Origin: Patiria miniata
Taxonomy: Eukaryota; Echinodermata; Asteroidea; Valvatida; Asterinidae
DNA: 64,000 nt
Direction: 5' to 3'
Assembly: GCF_015706575.1 (NCBI RefSeq)
Contig: NW_024037063.1
Span: 21,762,927 to 21,826,926 of the forward strand
Shown here: piece after piece, positions 62,001 through 64,000 of the stretch
Numbering within the stretch: position 1 is the stretch's first letter
Layout: the number at the start of each line of letters is the position of its first letter
Position numbers and translations under genes: made by a program
Notes under the pieces: model-generated
Seen by the model: only the letters and a program-made list of their open reading frames with translations
Database searches by the model: none
Told to the model about the DNA's origin: nothing

Positions 62001-62656
62001 GGTTATAAGACATGGCTGGCTAGTCTTAGACACTTTTCCAGTGTCACATGCGATTTGGACTTACATGGGCATGCACAATACTACCAGCACTTCAAAGTCC
62101 AAAATTCACAATACACCGGCACAGCTGCGTTCTGTGCCACATCGCGCCGTATGCGCGACACGTGAGCCAATCTCCATATAAAGAGTTTTTTACATCTACT
62201 TGCGAGACTGAATATACCATAATATAGCTAGAGGGGTGTCCCAAAAACATGAAGTAAAATTGTTGAACAAAATCGTTGGAAATGTATATTTTTTGACTTG
62301 TTTTGACTTTTAGGACTGAAAAAGTGTGATTTTTTTTACCAAAGAGGTTTTGGCTCAGGTAATTATCAGCATCCAGACTCCAACTGGTCTTAAACGTAGT
62401 GTTTACAACCGGCCAAGCACATAATTATTCCCTTAATGTATACACATGGGAAAAGGTCAGAAACTATGCACATCTGAGCTCACTAGATTTAAGACTGACT
62501 TGCCTTCTTGTTGTAGTGGTCCAATGAACTGTTCAATGACTGTAGATGTCAGTGAGTGGACAGACCCACTACCCATGACTCCATTGTAGCTGAGATGACC
62601 GATACCAGACAGCATACTCATACGCTGGGTCACGATAGTAAGCTTGCCCTCAGAAC
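23253..62656 (-). CDS. GCN1: GCN1, activator of the eIF2-alpha kinase GCN2 (N-terminus off the window)
   Basis: Forty exons join with consistent phases into 7019 nt: 2338 complete residues and TGA at 23255-23253. The order and content match animal GCN1 (about 2670 residues) from roughly residue 345 to the C-terminus. GCN1 is a cytosolic HEAT-repeat scaffold that binds stalled or collided ribosomes, partners with the ABCF protein GCN20/ABCF3, and presents uncharged tRNA signals to the GCN2 RWD domain, so that eIF2-alpha is phosphorylated. Visible landmarks are the charged [13 protein letters not shown] helix (V10-V11), the eEF3-like HEAT block (about V17-V24, [15 protein letters not shown]) and the conserved GCN2 (RWD)-binding region (about V26-V30, [15 protein letters not shown] and [10 protein letters not shown]). 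No frameshift or internal stop is seen. Introns without a separate entry hold no recognisable gene. Confidence 0.97.
24206..24424 (-). CDS. GCN1: GCN1 exon V39
   Basis: Phase 0 to 0, 73 residues: [20 protein letters not shown] and [20 protein letters not shown], matching the family NTKDKNT..... block close to the C-terminus. Confidence 0.97.
25311..25447. repeat. Hairpin repeat with about 50-bp arms
   Basis: ACAATTGTTGACTG...GATGTGGGATAT faces ATATCCCACATC...CAGTCAACAATTGT. The loop is about 40 bp. It lies in the V38-V39 intron. Confidence 0.85.
25598..25702 (-). CDS. GCN1: GCN1 exon V38
   Basis: Phase 0 to 0, 35 residues: [20 protein letters not shown], then [11 protein letters not shown]. 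Donor AAG|GTGGGT. Confidence 0.96.
25811..25959 (-). CDS. GCN1: GCN1 exon V37
   Basis: Acceptor TTGCAG, phase 1 in and 0 out: [20 protein letters not shown], then [13 protein letters not shown]. The HGRS.AL motif is family-specific. Confidence 0.97.
26217..26552 (-). repeat. 85-bp tandem array derived from the donor half of GCN1 exon V36
   Basis: The donor-proximal motif CCCAGAAGGT (+ strand) occurs at 26246, 26331 (one mismatch), 26416 and 26501, exactly 85 bp apart. Each unit keeps the exon end ([14 protein letters not shown] coding), the GTGAGT donor and about 34 nt of intron. The copy at 26501 is the authentic exon end. Confidence 0.96.
26502..26598 (-). CDS. GCN1: GCN1 exon V36
   Basis: Phase 0 in and 1 out: [20 protein letters not shown], then [10 protein letters not shown]. 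Donor CTGG|GTGAGT. The last 51 nt and the donor recur four times downstream with an 85-bp period. Confidence 0.97.
26748..27242. mobile_element. TIR MITE 17 bp from the exon V35 donor
   Basis: Ends AAGGCGCCTTTCCATACGCA and ATATGGAAAGGCACCTTAAG, with inverted AACGTAT/ATACGTT inside. CpG-rich; no transposase. Confidence 0.82.
27259..27373 (-). CDS. GCN1: GCN1 exon V35
   Basis: Phase 2 in and 0 out: [20 protein letters not shown], then [13 protein letters not shown]. Donor GAG|GTCAGA; a MITE lies only 17 bp inside the intron. Confidence 0.95.
28160..28356 (-). CDS. GCN1: GCN1 exon V34
   Basis: Phase 0 in and 2 out: [20 protein letters not shown], then [18 protein letters not shown]. An AGCGCCCTCTGG stretch here is coding, not repeat-derived. 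Confidence 0.97.
28442..29446. mobile_element. Mariner-type transposon with about 160-bp inverted repeats and a dead transposase
   Basis: Ends TACAGGGGTGAGTAAAAAAA and TAACTCACCCTGTA. The arms continue through AGCCAACATTCGGTATGGGT and its complement. The interior carries the broken transposase reported separately. It starts 86 bp upstream of exon V34. Confidence 0.9.
28686..29138 (+). pseudogene. Transposase C-terminal remnant of the mariner-type element
   Basis: The plus-strand frame reads [20 protein letters not shown], the third-Asp signature region of mariner-superfamily transposases. After EFHQ a TAA stop (28983-28985) interrupts it. It then resumes in the same frame with [20 protein letters not shown] to about 29138. 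The N-terminal catalytic part is not recognisable. Confidence 0.75.
29717..30061 (-). CDS. GCN1: GCN1 exon V33
   Basis: Phase 0 to 0, 115 residues: [38 protein letters not shown] and [19 protein letters not shown] is diagnostic of GCN1. Acceptor ATGCAG, donor AAG|GTGAGA. Confidence 0.98.
30260..30725 (+). repeat. Interspersed repeat with a 128-bp internal duplication
   Basis: AGCTGTAGGTCAGA...GAGGTCACNATGGACATTT...GTTTGACCAAGG occurs at 30282 and again 128 bp later. A conserved-looking tail follows (TGAAATCGGTCAAACTATGT, ACATGATGATTTGTCGAGC). Intronic, V32-V33. Confidence 0.6.
31144..31413 (-). CDS. GCN1: GCN1 exon V32
   Basis: Phase 0 to 0, 90 residues: [40 protein letters not shown] and [11 protein letters not shown]. 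Confidence 0.97.
31551..31694 (-). CDS. GCN1: GCN1 exon V31
   Basis: Phase 0 to 0, 48 residues: [20 protein letters not shown], then [19 protein letters not shown]. Donor GAG|GTGAGT. A tRNA-derived repeat begins 41 bp upstream of the acceptor. Confidence 0.97.
31735..31930 (+). mobile_element. tRNA-like repeat (family S2)
   Basis: The 73-nt segment 31828-31900 looks like a tRNA (TAGCTCAGTTGGTAG, CTGGA/TCCAG stem, GGTTCAAACCC), but its acceptor stem has decayed. The flanks on both sides match the inverted copy at 41640, so it is a mobile repeat and not a stand-alone tRNA gene. Confidence 0.75.
32027..32166 (-). CDS. GCN1: GCN1 exon V30
   Basis: Phase 1 in and 0 out: [20 protein letters not shown], then [20 protein letters not shown]. 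Donor AAG|GTATAC. Confidence 0.98.
32239..32837. mobile_element. TIR element with M3-like ends, copy 2
   Basis: Ends CTAAAGGCCCTCTCACACTG and CAGTGTGACAGGGCCTTTAG, continuing as TCACG/CGTGA. The end resembles the copy at 14182; the interior differs. Confidence 0.85.
32919..33033 (-). CDS. GCN1: GCN1 exon V29
   Basis: Phase 0 in and 1 out: [20 protein letters not shown], then [13 protein letters not shown], one HEAT repeat. Donor ATTG|GTAAGA. Confidence 0.97.
33494..33658 (-). CDS. GCN1: GCN1 exon V28 (GCN2/RWD-binding region)
   Basis: Phase 0 to 0, 55 residues: [20 protein letters not shown], then [19 protein letters not shown]. Conserved basic residues ([11 protein letters not shown]) lie in the RWD-binding part. 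Confidence 0.98.
33730..34498. mobile_element. TIR element with 5-bp target duplication TCGTA
   Basis: Perfect 27-bp inverted ends beginning CCATGGAGGTAGGAATAGAA, flanked by TCGTA at 33725-33729 and 34499-34503. No transposase is seen. Confidence 0.85.
34694..34909 (-). CDS. GCN1: GCN1 exon V27 (GCN2/RWD-binding region)
   Basis: Phase 0 to 0, 72 residues: [20 protein letters not shown] and [20 protein letters not shown]. These are the signature blocks of the region that binds the GCN2 RWD domain in yeast and animals. Donor CAG|GTTGGT. Confidence 0.98.
35781..36038 (-). CDS. GCN1: GCN1 exon V26
   Basis: Phase 0 to 0, 86 residues: [40 protein letters not shown] and [12 protein letters not shown]. 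It leads into the GCN2-binding region. Donor AAG|GTTAGT. Confidence 0.98.
36231..36780. mobile_element. Pogo/Tigger-like TIR element
   Basis: Ends TACAATGGAACGCCGCTATA and TATAGCGGCGTGCCACTGTA, with GTTCGGTATAGC-type subterminal repeats, as in pogo-class elements. A further internal hairpin of about 55-bp arms lies at 36422-36555 (CCTCTGTCCAATGATGTCAC against GTGACGTCATCAGTACAGAG). Confidence 0.75.
36843..37039 (-). CDS. GCN1: GCN1 exon V25
   Basis: Phase 1 in and 0 out: [20 protein letters not shown], then [20 protein letters not shown]. Donor AAG|GTAAGG. Confidence 0.98.
37148..37525 (+). mobile_element. Truncated TA-type element
   Basis: Left end TACAGGGTGGTCCAACAAAA. The interior folds on itself (ACTACAAGATCTTGT near 37250 against ACAAGATCTTGTAGT... 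near 37495 and AAATGGCGGCCATTT against the opposite arm). No matching right end was found. Confidence 0.55.
37970..38008. repeat. 39-bp C homopolymer next to the exon V24 donor
   Basis: An uninterrupted run of C on the plus strand, which is a 39-G run in the GCN1 transcript starting six bases into the intron after GTAAGC. Its length should be treated as uncertain because such runs assemble badly. Confidence 0.9.
38015..38222 (-). CDS. GCN1: GCN1 exon V24
   Basis: Phase 0 in and 1 out: [20 protein letters not shown], then [20 protein letters not shown]. The donor is CAAG|GTAAGC, followed at once in the sense strand by 39 consecutive G. The 5' part of this exon with its acceptor is copied upstream. 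Confidence 0.98.
38223..38490 (-). repeat. 85-bp tandem copies of the acceptor part of GCN1 exon V24
   Basis: Three units starting GGGCTGATACC at 38255, 38340 and 38425 repeat part of exon V24 (parent start 38135) plus its acceptor and 30 bp of intron. About 35 bp of exon are deleted and some bases diverged. The last unit runs into the donor region of exon V23. Confidence 0.92.
38497..38717 (-). CDS. GCN1: GCN1 exon V23
   Basis: Phase 1 in and 0 out: [20 protein letters not shown] and [20 protein letters not shown]. The donor AAG|GTAAGA abuts the decayed exon-derived repeats of 38223-38490. Confidence 0.98.
38889..39402. mobile_element. TIR element with about 120-bp arms
   Basis: The arms include CTAGGGGGTAGACGTTG/CAACGTCTAGCCCCTAG, GCGATAACCCGCCGCCGCG and GGACTTGTCAGGAACAACGT. 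The interior has no coding. One arm repeats the GCGATAACCCGCCGCC motif twice. Confidence 0.85.
39532..39711 (-). CDS. GCN1: GCN1 exon V22
   Basis: Phase 1 in and out: [20 protein letters not shown], then [18 protein letters not shown] and [10 protein letters not shown]. Donor CAAG|GTAAGG. Confidence 0.98.
39854..39968 (-). CDS. GCN1: GCN1 exon V21
   Basis: Phase 0 in and 1 out: [20 protein letters not shown], then [18 protein letters not shown]. Donor ACAG|GTGAGT. Confidence 0.98.
40023..40320 (+). mobile_element. Interspersed repeat of the AATAATGTGGCGCTTATATAG type
   Basis: It begins with a TAA-type simple repeat and GTGGCGCTTATATAGAAC, followed by AAAGTGCTTCACAATTATTA and GGTGTGAACCCATGTATC. 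This resembles short interspersed repeats common in marine invertebrate genomes. Family assignment is from memory of such repeats only. Confidence 0.5.
40413..41525 (-). repeat. 85-bp tandem array derived from the donor half of GCN1 exon V20
   Basis: About a dozen units of 85 bp (one shortened by internal deletions near 40810-40850). Each has the last 47 nt of the exon (ending TATGTTAGAGAG), the donor GTAGGTTAG and about 38 nt of intron. The unit at the right end is the true exon end. Reading past any donor gives an in-frame TAG within three codons. Confidence 0.96.
41478..41599 (-). CDS. GCN1: GCN1 exon V20
   Basis: Acceptor CACACAG, phase 1 in and 0 out: [20 protein letters not shown], then [20 protein letters not shown]. 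The donor GAG|GTAGGT at 41477 is the first of a series. The last 47 nt of the exon plus the donor are repeated about a dozen times downstream. Confidence 0.97.
41640..41840 (-). mobile_element. tRNA-like repeat (family S2), inverted, with a foldable cloverleaf
   Basis: The minus strand of 41664-41736 folds as a cloverleaf: acceptor GGCTGGA/TCCAGTC, D-arm GCTC/GAGC, anticodon stem CTGGA/TCCGG. The loop ACGGTAA gives a GGT (Thr-like) triplet, but with C instead of U at position 33. Part of the same family recurs at about 41965-42060. It lies 40 bp upstream of exon V20. Confidence 0.7.
42469..42715 (-). CDS. GCN1: GCN1 exon V19 (eEF3-like HEAT region)
   Basis: Phase 0 in and 1 out: [40 protein letters not shown] and [20 protein letters not shown]. 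Donor GAAG|GTCAGA. Confidence 0.98.
43195..43275 (+). mobile_element. MITE family M1, fragment
   Basis: About 80 bp (GACAGCAAGCCAGACGTAAT, then ATCTTTAATCCAAGTAAGCT) match the right part of copy 1. No terminal repeat is left on this side. Confidence 0.55.
43631..43825 (-). CDS. GCN1: GCN1 exon V18
   Basis: Phase 0 to 0: [20 protein letters not shown] and [20 protein letters not shown]. Near-identical to animal GCN1, in the eEF3-like HEAT region. Confidence 0.98.
43961..44175 (-). mobile_element. SINE family S1, inverted copy
   Basis: On the minus strand it has GTTCGAGCCCC as B box, then GGTGCTTTACC, CCCAGGTGTTAAATGGGTAC and CGGCATTA, the same body as the other S1 copies. It sits between exons V17 and V18. 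Confidence 0.75.
44249..44485 (-). CDS. GCN1: GCN1 exon V17
   Basis: Phase 0 to 0, 79 residues, containing [20 protein letters not shown] and [14 protein letters not shown], among the most conserved GCN1 segments. Confidence 0.98.
44798..45830. mobile_element. TIR element, about 1 kb, next to the exon V16 donor
   Basis: Inverted ends GGCCAAAAAAAAGAATAGTT, then CTGCTTCCG and a GGTCGGTCGG-type block. ORFs across it are not conserved in any way I recognise. Confidence 0.8.
45853..46042 (-). CDS. GCN1: GCN1 exon V16
   Basis: Acceptor TTATAG, phase 2 in and 0 out: [20 protein letters not shown], then [20 protein letters not shown]. Donor CAC|GTAAGT; a TIR element ends 22 bp inside the intron. 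Confidence 0.96.
46143..46754. mobile_element. Fold-back element with about 190-bp arms
   Basis: Inverted arms: CTCATTGGAGGGGTCATAAT, GTTAGCTACATTTTGATACC and GACTGTAAATCGTC on the left, their complements on the right (46575-46754). No coding. Confidence 0.85.
46905..46985 (-). mobile_element. Probable LINE 3' end (inverted)
   Basis: On the minus strand ATTATAATAAAGATTATTTTG is followed by a (ATTTTG)n tail, a common non-LTR 3' tail form. Only about 80 bp are recognisable. Confidence 0.35.
47055..47182 (-). CDS. GCN1: GCN1 exon V15
   Basis: Phase 0 in and 2 out: [20 protein letters not shown], then [24 protein letters not shown] starts 42 bp upstream of the acceptor. Confidence 0.94.
47224..47752 (-). 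mobile_element. MITE family M1, copy 2 (inverted)
   Basis: Ends TTAAAGGTAGAACACATCAT and AAATGATATACTCTACCTTT. The interior matches copy 1 on the opposite strand (GAGCACTTTTGTTGCTTCAA near the right end). It starts 42 bp from exon V15. Confidence 0.82.
48357..48581 (-). CDS. GCN1: GCN1 exon V14
   Basis: Phase 0 to 0, 75 residues: [20 protein letters not shown], then [21 protein letters not shown] 10-copy, 40-bp tandem array lies about 70 bp upstream of the acceptor. Confidence 0.96.
48650..49049. repeat. 40-bp tandem array, ten near-identical copies
   Basis: The unit begins ATTCTAAATCAATACGATAG and repeats ten times in 400 bp with only single-base variants (for example ACGATAG to ACAATAG in the last unit). 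It is intronic, not exon-derived, and about 70 bp upstream of exon V14. Confidence 0.95.
49060..49400 (+). repeat. Interspersed repeat family R2 (GGAGGATTTTGCAGGATTGAGG), copy 1
   Basis: A 340-bp segment with several internal GGAGGATTTTGCAG motifs. It aligns end to end with 53045-53410. Confidence 0.8.
49570..49940 (-). CDS. GCN1: GCN1 exon V13 (largest visible exon, acidic insert)
   Basis: 371 nt, phase 1 in and 0 out. The conserved [10 protein letters not shown] and [20 protein letters not shown] blocks flank an unusually acidic stretch ([18 protein letters not shown]) that looks like a surface loop with casein-kinase-2-type sites. It then continues with [12 protein letters not shown]. Donor GAG|GTAGGA. 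Confidence 0.95.
50037..50260 (+). mobile_element. Mariner-type left-end fragment
   Basis: TACAGGGCGAGTCAAAAAAA then AAACCCAAATGGC. The same end class as the other elements, with no inverted partner within the intron. Confidence 0.5.
50402..50600 (-). CDS. GCN1: GCN1 exon V12
   Basis: Phase 0 in and 1 out: [20 protein letters not shown], then [26 protein letters not shown] is a family motif. Donor ACAG|GTAAGT. Confidence 0.95.
51265..51387 (-). CDS. GCN1: GCN1 exon V11 (charged helix, second part)
   Basis: Phase 0 to 0, 41 residues: [20 protein letters not shown], then [15 protein letters not shown], a Lys/Glu-rich predicted helix. A Mutator-like insertion starts 27 bp upstream of the acceptor, so the branch point probably lies in or at the edge of transposon DNA. 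Confidence 0.95.
51426..52393. mobile_element. Mutator-like TIR element with 11-bp target duplication
   Basis: Flanked by the direct repeat TACCTCGTTAC (51415-51425 and 52394-52404). The inverted arms exceed 200 bp, for example GGAATTCCATATACGATGCT with its complement near 52205, and GTACGTGTTTAGT with its partner near 52150. Long arms plus 9-11 bp duplications are typical of MULEs. No transposase. Confidence 0.82.
52690..52815 (+). repeat. Interspersed repeat R3, copy 2
   Basis: ATGTGTCCCGCCCATGGG, GGGCGCCCTCTTTATTGGCG and GCACGGAGCCTATA match the copy at 130. Confidence 0.55.
53045..53410 (+). repeat. Interspersed repeat family R2, copy 2
   Basis: Same order of motifs as the copy at 49060 (CAGTGATTG.TGGAGGATTTT, GGTCACCCCTCCA, AAGAAATAAC). 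It is followed by a G homopolymer near 53437. Confidence 0.8.
53694..53787 (-). CDS. GCN1: GCN1 exon V10 (charged helix, first part)
   Basis: Phase 2 in and 0 out: [20 protein letters not shown], then IELRK, matching the invariant NMKRE.KAYS motif of GCN1. Donor AAG|GTCAGT. Confidence 0.97.
53880..54180 (+). repeat. Interspersed repeat family R1, copy 1
   Basis: Contains GTTGGAGTCTGGATGCTGAT and GTTCAACAATTTTAATTCCT. The same sequence occurs inverted at about 62120-62440. No ends defined. Confidence 0.7.
54913..55091 (-). CDS. GCN1: GCN1 exon V9
   Basis: Phase 0 in and 2 out, containing [20 protein letters not shown], the highly conserved GCN1 block before the charged helix. The donor is AA|GTAGGA; read through, the intron would give an immediate in-frame TAG. 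Confidence 0.97.
55283..55827 (+). mobile_element. MITE family M1, copy 3
   Basis: Starts TTTAAAGACGGATCATTTG, ends CAAATGATCTACTCTACC; aligns with copy 1 throughout. Many differences are CG in one copy and TG or CA in the other. Confidence 0.85.
55866..56480. mobile_element. Nested inverted-repeat element
   Basis: An inner hairpin at 55869-55985 (GTGAGAATATTTTCATGAG against its complement) lies beside outer arms TTATATAACATCCAAGTA (about 56010) and TACTTGGGTGTTATATAA (about 56460), which include TCATTCGATTGGAGGA and its complement. Confidence 0.7.
56512..56639 (-). CDS. GCN1: GCN1 exon V8
   Basis: Acceptor GATTTCAG, phase 1 in and 0 out: [20 protein letters not shown], then [12 protein letters not shown]. 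It corresponds to the family LWPALLARMKIDP block. Donor GAG|GTACGT. Confidence 0.93.
57590..57798 (+). mobile_element. Probable retroelement 3' end with (TAA)n tail
   Basis: Sequence ending GTTTTTAATGCCGAATAAATAA runs into at least eight TAA units. It sits within a T-rich 57140-57600 region and is bordered by GGGTCGGGTCGG-type repeats (56745 and 57890). Confidence 0.4.
58059..58251 (-). CDS. GCN1: GCN1 exon V7
   Basis: Phase 0 in and 1 out. A variable Asn/Thr-rich start ([16 protein letters not shown]) is followed by [16 protein letters not shown]. Less conserved than its neighbours, but it is the only in-frame bridge between V6 and V8. Confidence 0.88.
58441..58945 (+). mobile_element. SINE family S1, interrupted by a LINE fragment
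   Basis: It has the same A box, B box (AGTTCGAATCC) and body as the copy at 780. The body is cut after AGAAATATTCTCAC and resumes at TTTCATGCC around 58892, matching the continuous copy. Confidence 0.85.
58650..58890 (+). mobile_element. LINE 3' fragment nested in the SINE, with reverse-transcriptase C-terminal coding
   Basis: The plus-strand frame encodes [20 protein letters not shown], then [10 protein letters not shown], the typical tail of non-LTR retrotransposon polyproteins (GRPRKTW...D.....L....A.DR..WR). The fragment ends in a (GAT)n tail, consistent with target-primed insertion of a 5'-truncated element. Confidence 0.8.
58996..59155 (-). CDS. GCN1: GCN1 exon V6
   Basis: Phase 2 in and 0 out: [20 protein letters not shown], then [17 protein letters not shown]. 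The YHRA.V..LL motif is conserved in GCN1. Confidence 0.95.
59583..59650. repeat. (CAGA)-rich microsatellite
   Basis: CAGACATCAGACAGAT-type units repeated over about 65 bp, intronic between V5 and V6. Confidence 0.7.
59769..59844 (-). CDS. GCN1: GCN1 exon V5
   Basis: Acceptor TTCCAG, phase 1 in and 2 out: [20 protein letters not shown], then NTGSE. Donor AG|GTAAGA. Confidence 0.92.
60001..60093 (-). CDS. GCN1: GCN1 exon V4
   Basis: Phase 1 in and out: [20 protein letters not shown], then [11 protein letters not shown], aligned with the family block ending in SEKFL..ASED. Donor GAAG|GTACGT. Confidence 0.92.
60323..60855. mobile_element. MITE family M2, copy 2, inverted, with perfect internal palindrome
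   Basis: Left end TTAAAGGGAATATACAACAT, right end GTACATTCCCTTTAA. The palindrome at 60487-60514 is perfect (arms CCAACGGTGGT and ACCACCGTTGG). Shared interior includes CAGGTGCCAT-type and CCAGACTGC/GTCTGGTTCCC segments. Confidence 0.87.
60930..61145 (+). mobile_element. Probable LINE 3' end
   Basis: Ends TATGGAAATAAACCTGAAAC and CTGAACTG, the kind of short repeated tail seen at CR1/L2-like 3' ends. No coding remains. It lies just left of the duplicated exon V3 fragment. Confidence 0.4.
61158..61431 (-). repeat. 137-bp tandem duplication of the donor half of GCN1 exon V3
   Basis: Sequence around 61197-61294 repeats that at 61334-61431 with few differences, including 3' exon sequence and a GT donor. 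The lower copy lies in the intron, and extension to its donor would hit an in-frame TAA first. Confidence 0.92.
61339..61491 (-). CDS. GCN1: GCN1 exon V3
   Basis: Phase 1 in and out: [20 protein letters not shown], then [18 protein letters not shown]. The donor GCAG|GTAAGT at 61338 is authentic. A downstream tandem copy of its 3' half ends in a second donor near 61201. Confidence 0.95.
61623..61796 (-). CDS. GCN1: GCN1 exon V2
   Basis: Acceptor TCACAG|TTCATG, donor AAAG|GTTAGT, phase 1 in and out. Contains [19 protein letters not shown] and [17 protein letters not shown], strongly family-like. Confidence 0.96.
62120..62445 (-). repeat. Interspersed repeat family R1, copy 2 (inverted)
   Basis: ATCAGCATCCAGACTCCAAC and AATTGTTGAACAAAATCGTT are complements of the copy at 53880. 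It fills most of the V1-V2 intron. Confidence 0.7.
62504..62656 (-). CDS. GCN1: GCN1 exon V1 (first visible)
   Basis: Acceptor CGTTAG|GTTCTG, phase 1 in and out. It contains [20 protein letters not shown], typical of GCN1 near human residue 350. The donor is GAAG|GCAAGT, a GC donor forced by the split Val codon completed in V2. The acceptor half of this exon is repeated in tandem upstream. Confidence 0.95.
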
Positions 62657-64000
62657 CTAACGAAAAAGAGTGGACAAGAACTCAGTCATTTGTAGCTGAG
62701 ATGACCGATACCAGAGAGCATACTCATACGCTGGGTCACGATAGTAAGCTTGCCCTCAGAACCTAACGAAAAAGAGTGGACAATAACTCAGTCATTTGTA
62801 GCTGAGATGACCGATACCAGACAGCATACTCATACGCTGGGTCACGATAGTAAGCTTGCCCTCAGAACCTAACGAAAAAGAGTGGACAATAACTCAGTCA
62901 TTTGTAGCTGAGATGACCGATACCAGACAGCATACTCATACGCTGGGTCACGATAGTAAGCTTGCCCTCAGAACCTAACGAAAAAGAGTGGACAAGAACT
63001 CAGTCATTTGTAGCTGAGATGACCGATACCAGAGAGCATACTCATACGCTGGGTCACGATAGTAAGCTTGCCCTCAGAACCTAAGGAAAAAGAGTGGACA
63101 ATAACTCAAGTCATTTGTAGCTGAGATGACCGATACCAGAGAGCATACTCATACGCTGGGTGACAATAGTAAGCTTGCCCTCAGAACCTAACGAAAAAGA
63201 GTGGACAATAACTCAGTCATTTGTAGCTGAGATGACCGATACCAGACAGCATACTCATACGCTGGGTCACGATAGTAAGCTTGCCCTCAGAACCTAACGA
63301 AAAAGAGTGGACAATAACTCGGTCATTTGTAGCTGAGATGACCGATACCAGACAGCGTACTCATACGCTGGGTCGCGATAGTAAGCTTGCCCTCAGAACC
63401 TAACGAAAAAGAGTGGACAAGAACTCAGTCATTTGTAGCTGAGATGACCGATACCAGACAGCATACTCATACGCTGGGTCACGATAGTAAGCTTGCCCTC
63501 AGAACCTAACGAAAAAGAGTGGACAAGAACTCAGTCATTTGTAGCTGAGATGACCGATACCAGAGAGCATACTCATACGCTGGGTCACGATAGTAAGCTT
63601 GCCCTCAGAACCTAAGGAAAAAGAGTGGACAATAACTCAAGTCATTTGTAGCTGAGATGACCGATACCAGAGAGCATACTCATACGCTGGGTGACAATAG
63701 TAAGCTTGCCCTCAGAACCTAACGAAAAAGAGTGGACAATAACTCAGTCATTTGTAGCTGAGATGACCGATACCAGACAGCATACTCATACGCTGGGTCA
63801 CGATAGTAAGCTTGCCCTCAGAACCTAACGAAAAAGAGTGGACAATAACTCGGTCATTTGTAGCTGAGATGACCGATACCAGACAGCGTACTCATACGCT
63901 GGGTCGCGATAGTAAGCTTGCCCTCAGAACCTAACGAAAAAGAGTGGACAAGAACTCAGTCATTTGTAGCTGAGATGACCGATACCAGACAGCATACTCA
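62588..64000 (-). repeat. 106-bp tandem array derived from the acceptor half of GCN1 exon V1
   Basis: Copies of a 106-107 bp unit recur from the exon itself to the window edge (13 extra copies, continuing outside). Each unit contains intron, the acceptor CGTTAG|GTTCTG (one variant CCTTAG) and about 69 nt of exon V1, then jumps back to intron. Units 4-8 and 9-13 share the same variant pattern, giving a 531-bp higher-order repeat of five units. Read from any upstream acceptor, the frame meets TGA right after SYK. Confidence 0.95.

Overview
The window is animal nuclear DNA. It holds two multi-exon genes, both on the minus strand, separated by long introns crowded with transposable-element remnants. 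Splice sites are GT-AG with one GC-AG exception. There are no operons, no bacterial-type genes and no CRISPR arrays. Protein similarity to bilaterian GCN1 and LRRC74, the many marine-invertebrate-type SINEs and MITEs, and the recurring AGAGGGCGCT-type motif suggest a marine invertebrate deuterostome, perhaps an echinoderm. The taxon is inference only.

Layout, in + coordinates and read right to left because both genes run leftward. (1) 62656 to 23253: GCN1, the giant HEAT-repeat activator of the eIF2-alpha kinase GCN2. Forty consecutive coding exons (V1 to V40) are visible. Their phases join without a break into 2338 complete residues and a stop codon. Only the N-terminal part (roughly 340 residues by family comparison) lies off the right edge. 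(2) 23252 to 21008: the GCN1 3' untranslated region and an intergenic spacer. (3) 21007 to 371: a complete LRRC74-like gene of 14 coding exons and 520 residues. It has an acidic, Ser-rich N-terminus, RNase-inhibitor-type leucine-rich repeats and a C-terminal pair of EF-hands. A 31-nt last exon supplies the twelfth loop residue of the second EF-hand. The two genes have no obvious functional link. GCN1 acts in the integrated stress response on ribosomes; the LRR/EF-hand protein is a predicted calcium-binding scaffold of unknown role.

The introns hold at least a dozen terminal-inverted-repeat elements: TA-flanked mariner types, a pogo-like type, a Mutator-like element with an 11-bp target duplication, fold-back elements and several multi-copy MITE families. 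They also hold tRNA-derived SINEs, LINE 3' ends and one SINE split by a LINE fragment.

The most unusual observation is that in five separate places in GCN1 the edge of a coding exon, together with its splice site, has been copied in tandem into the neighbouring intron. Three of these arrays have an 85-bp period, one has a 106-bp period organised into a 531-bp higher-order repeat, and one is a single 137-bp duplication. Each creates a series of decoy donors or acceptors beside the authentic one.
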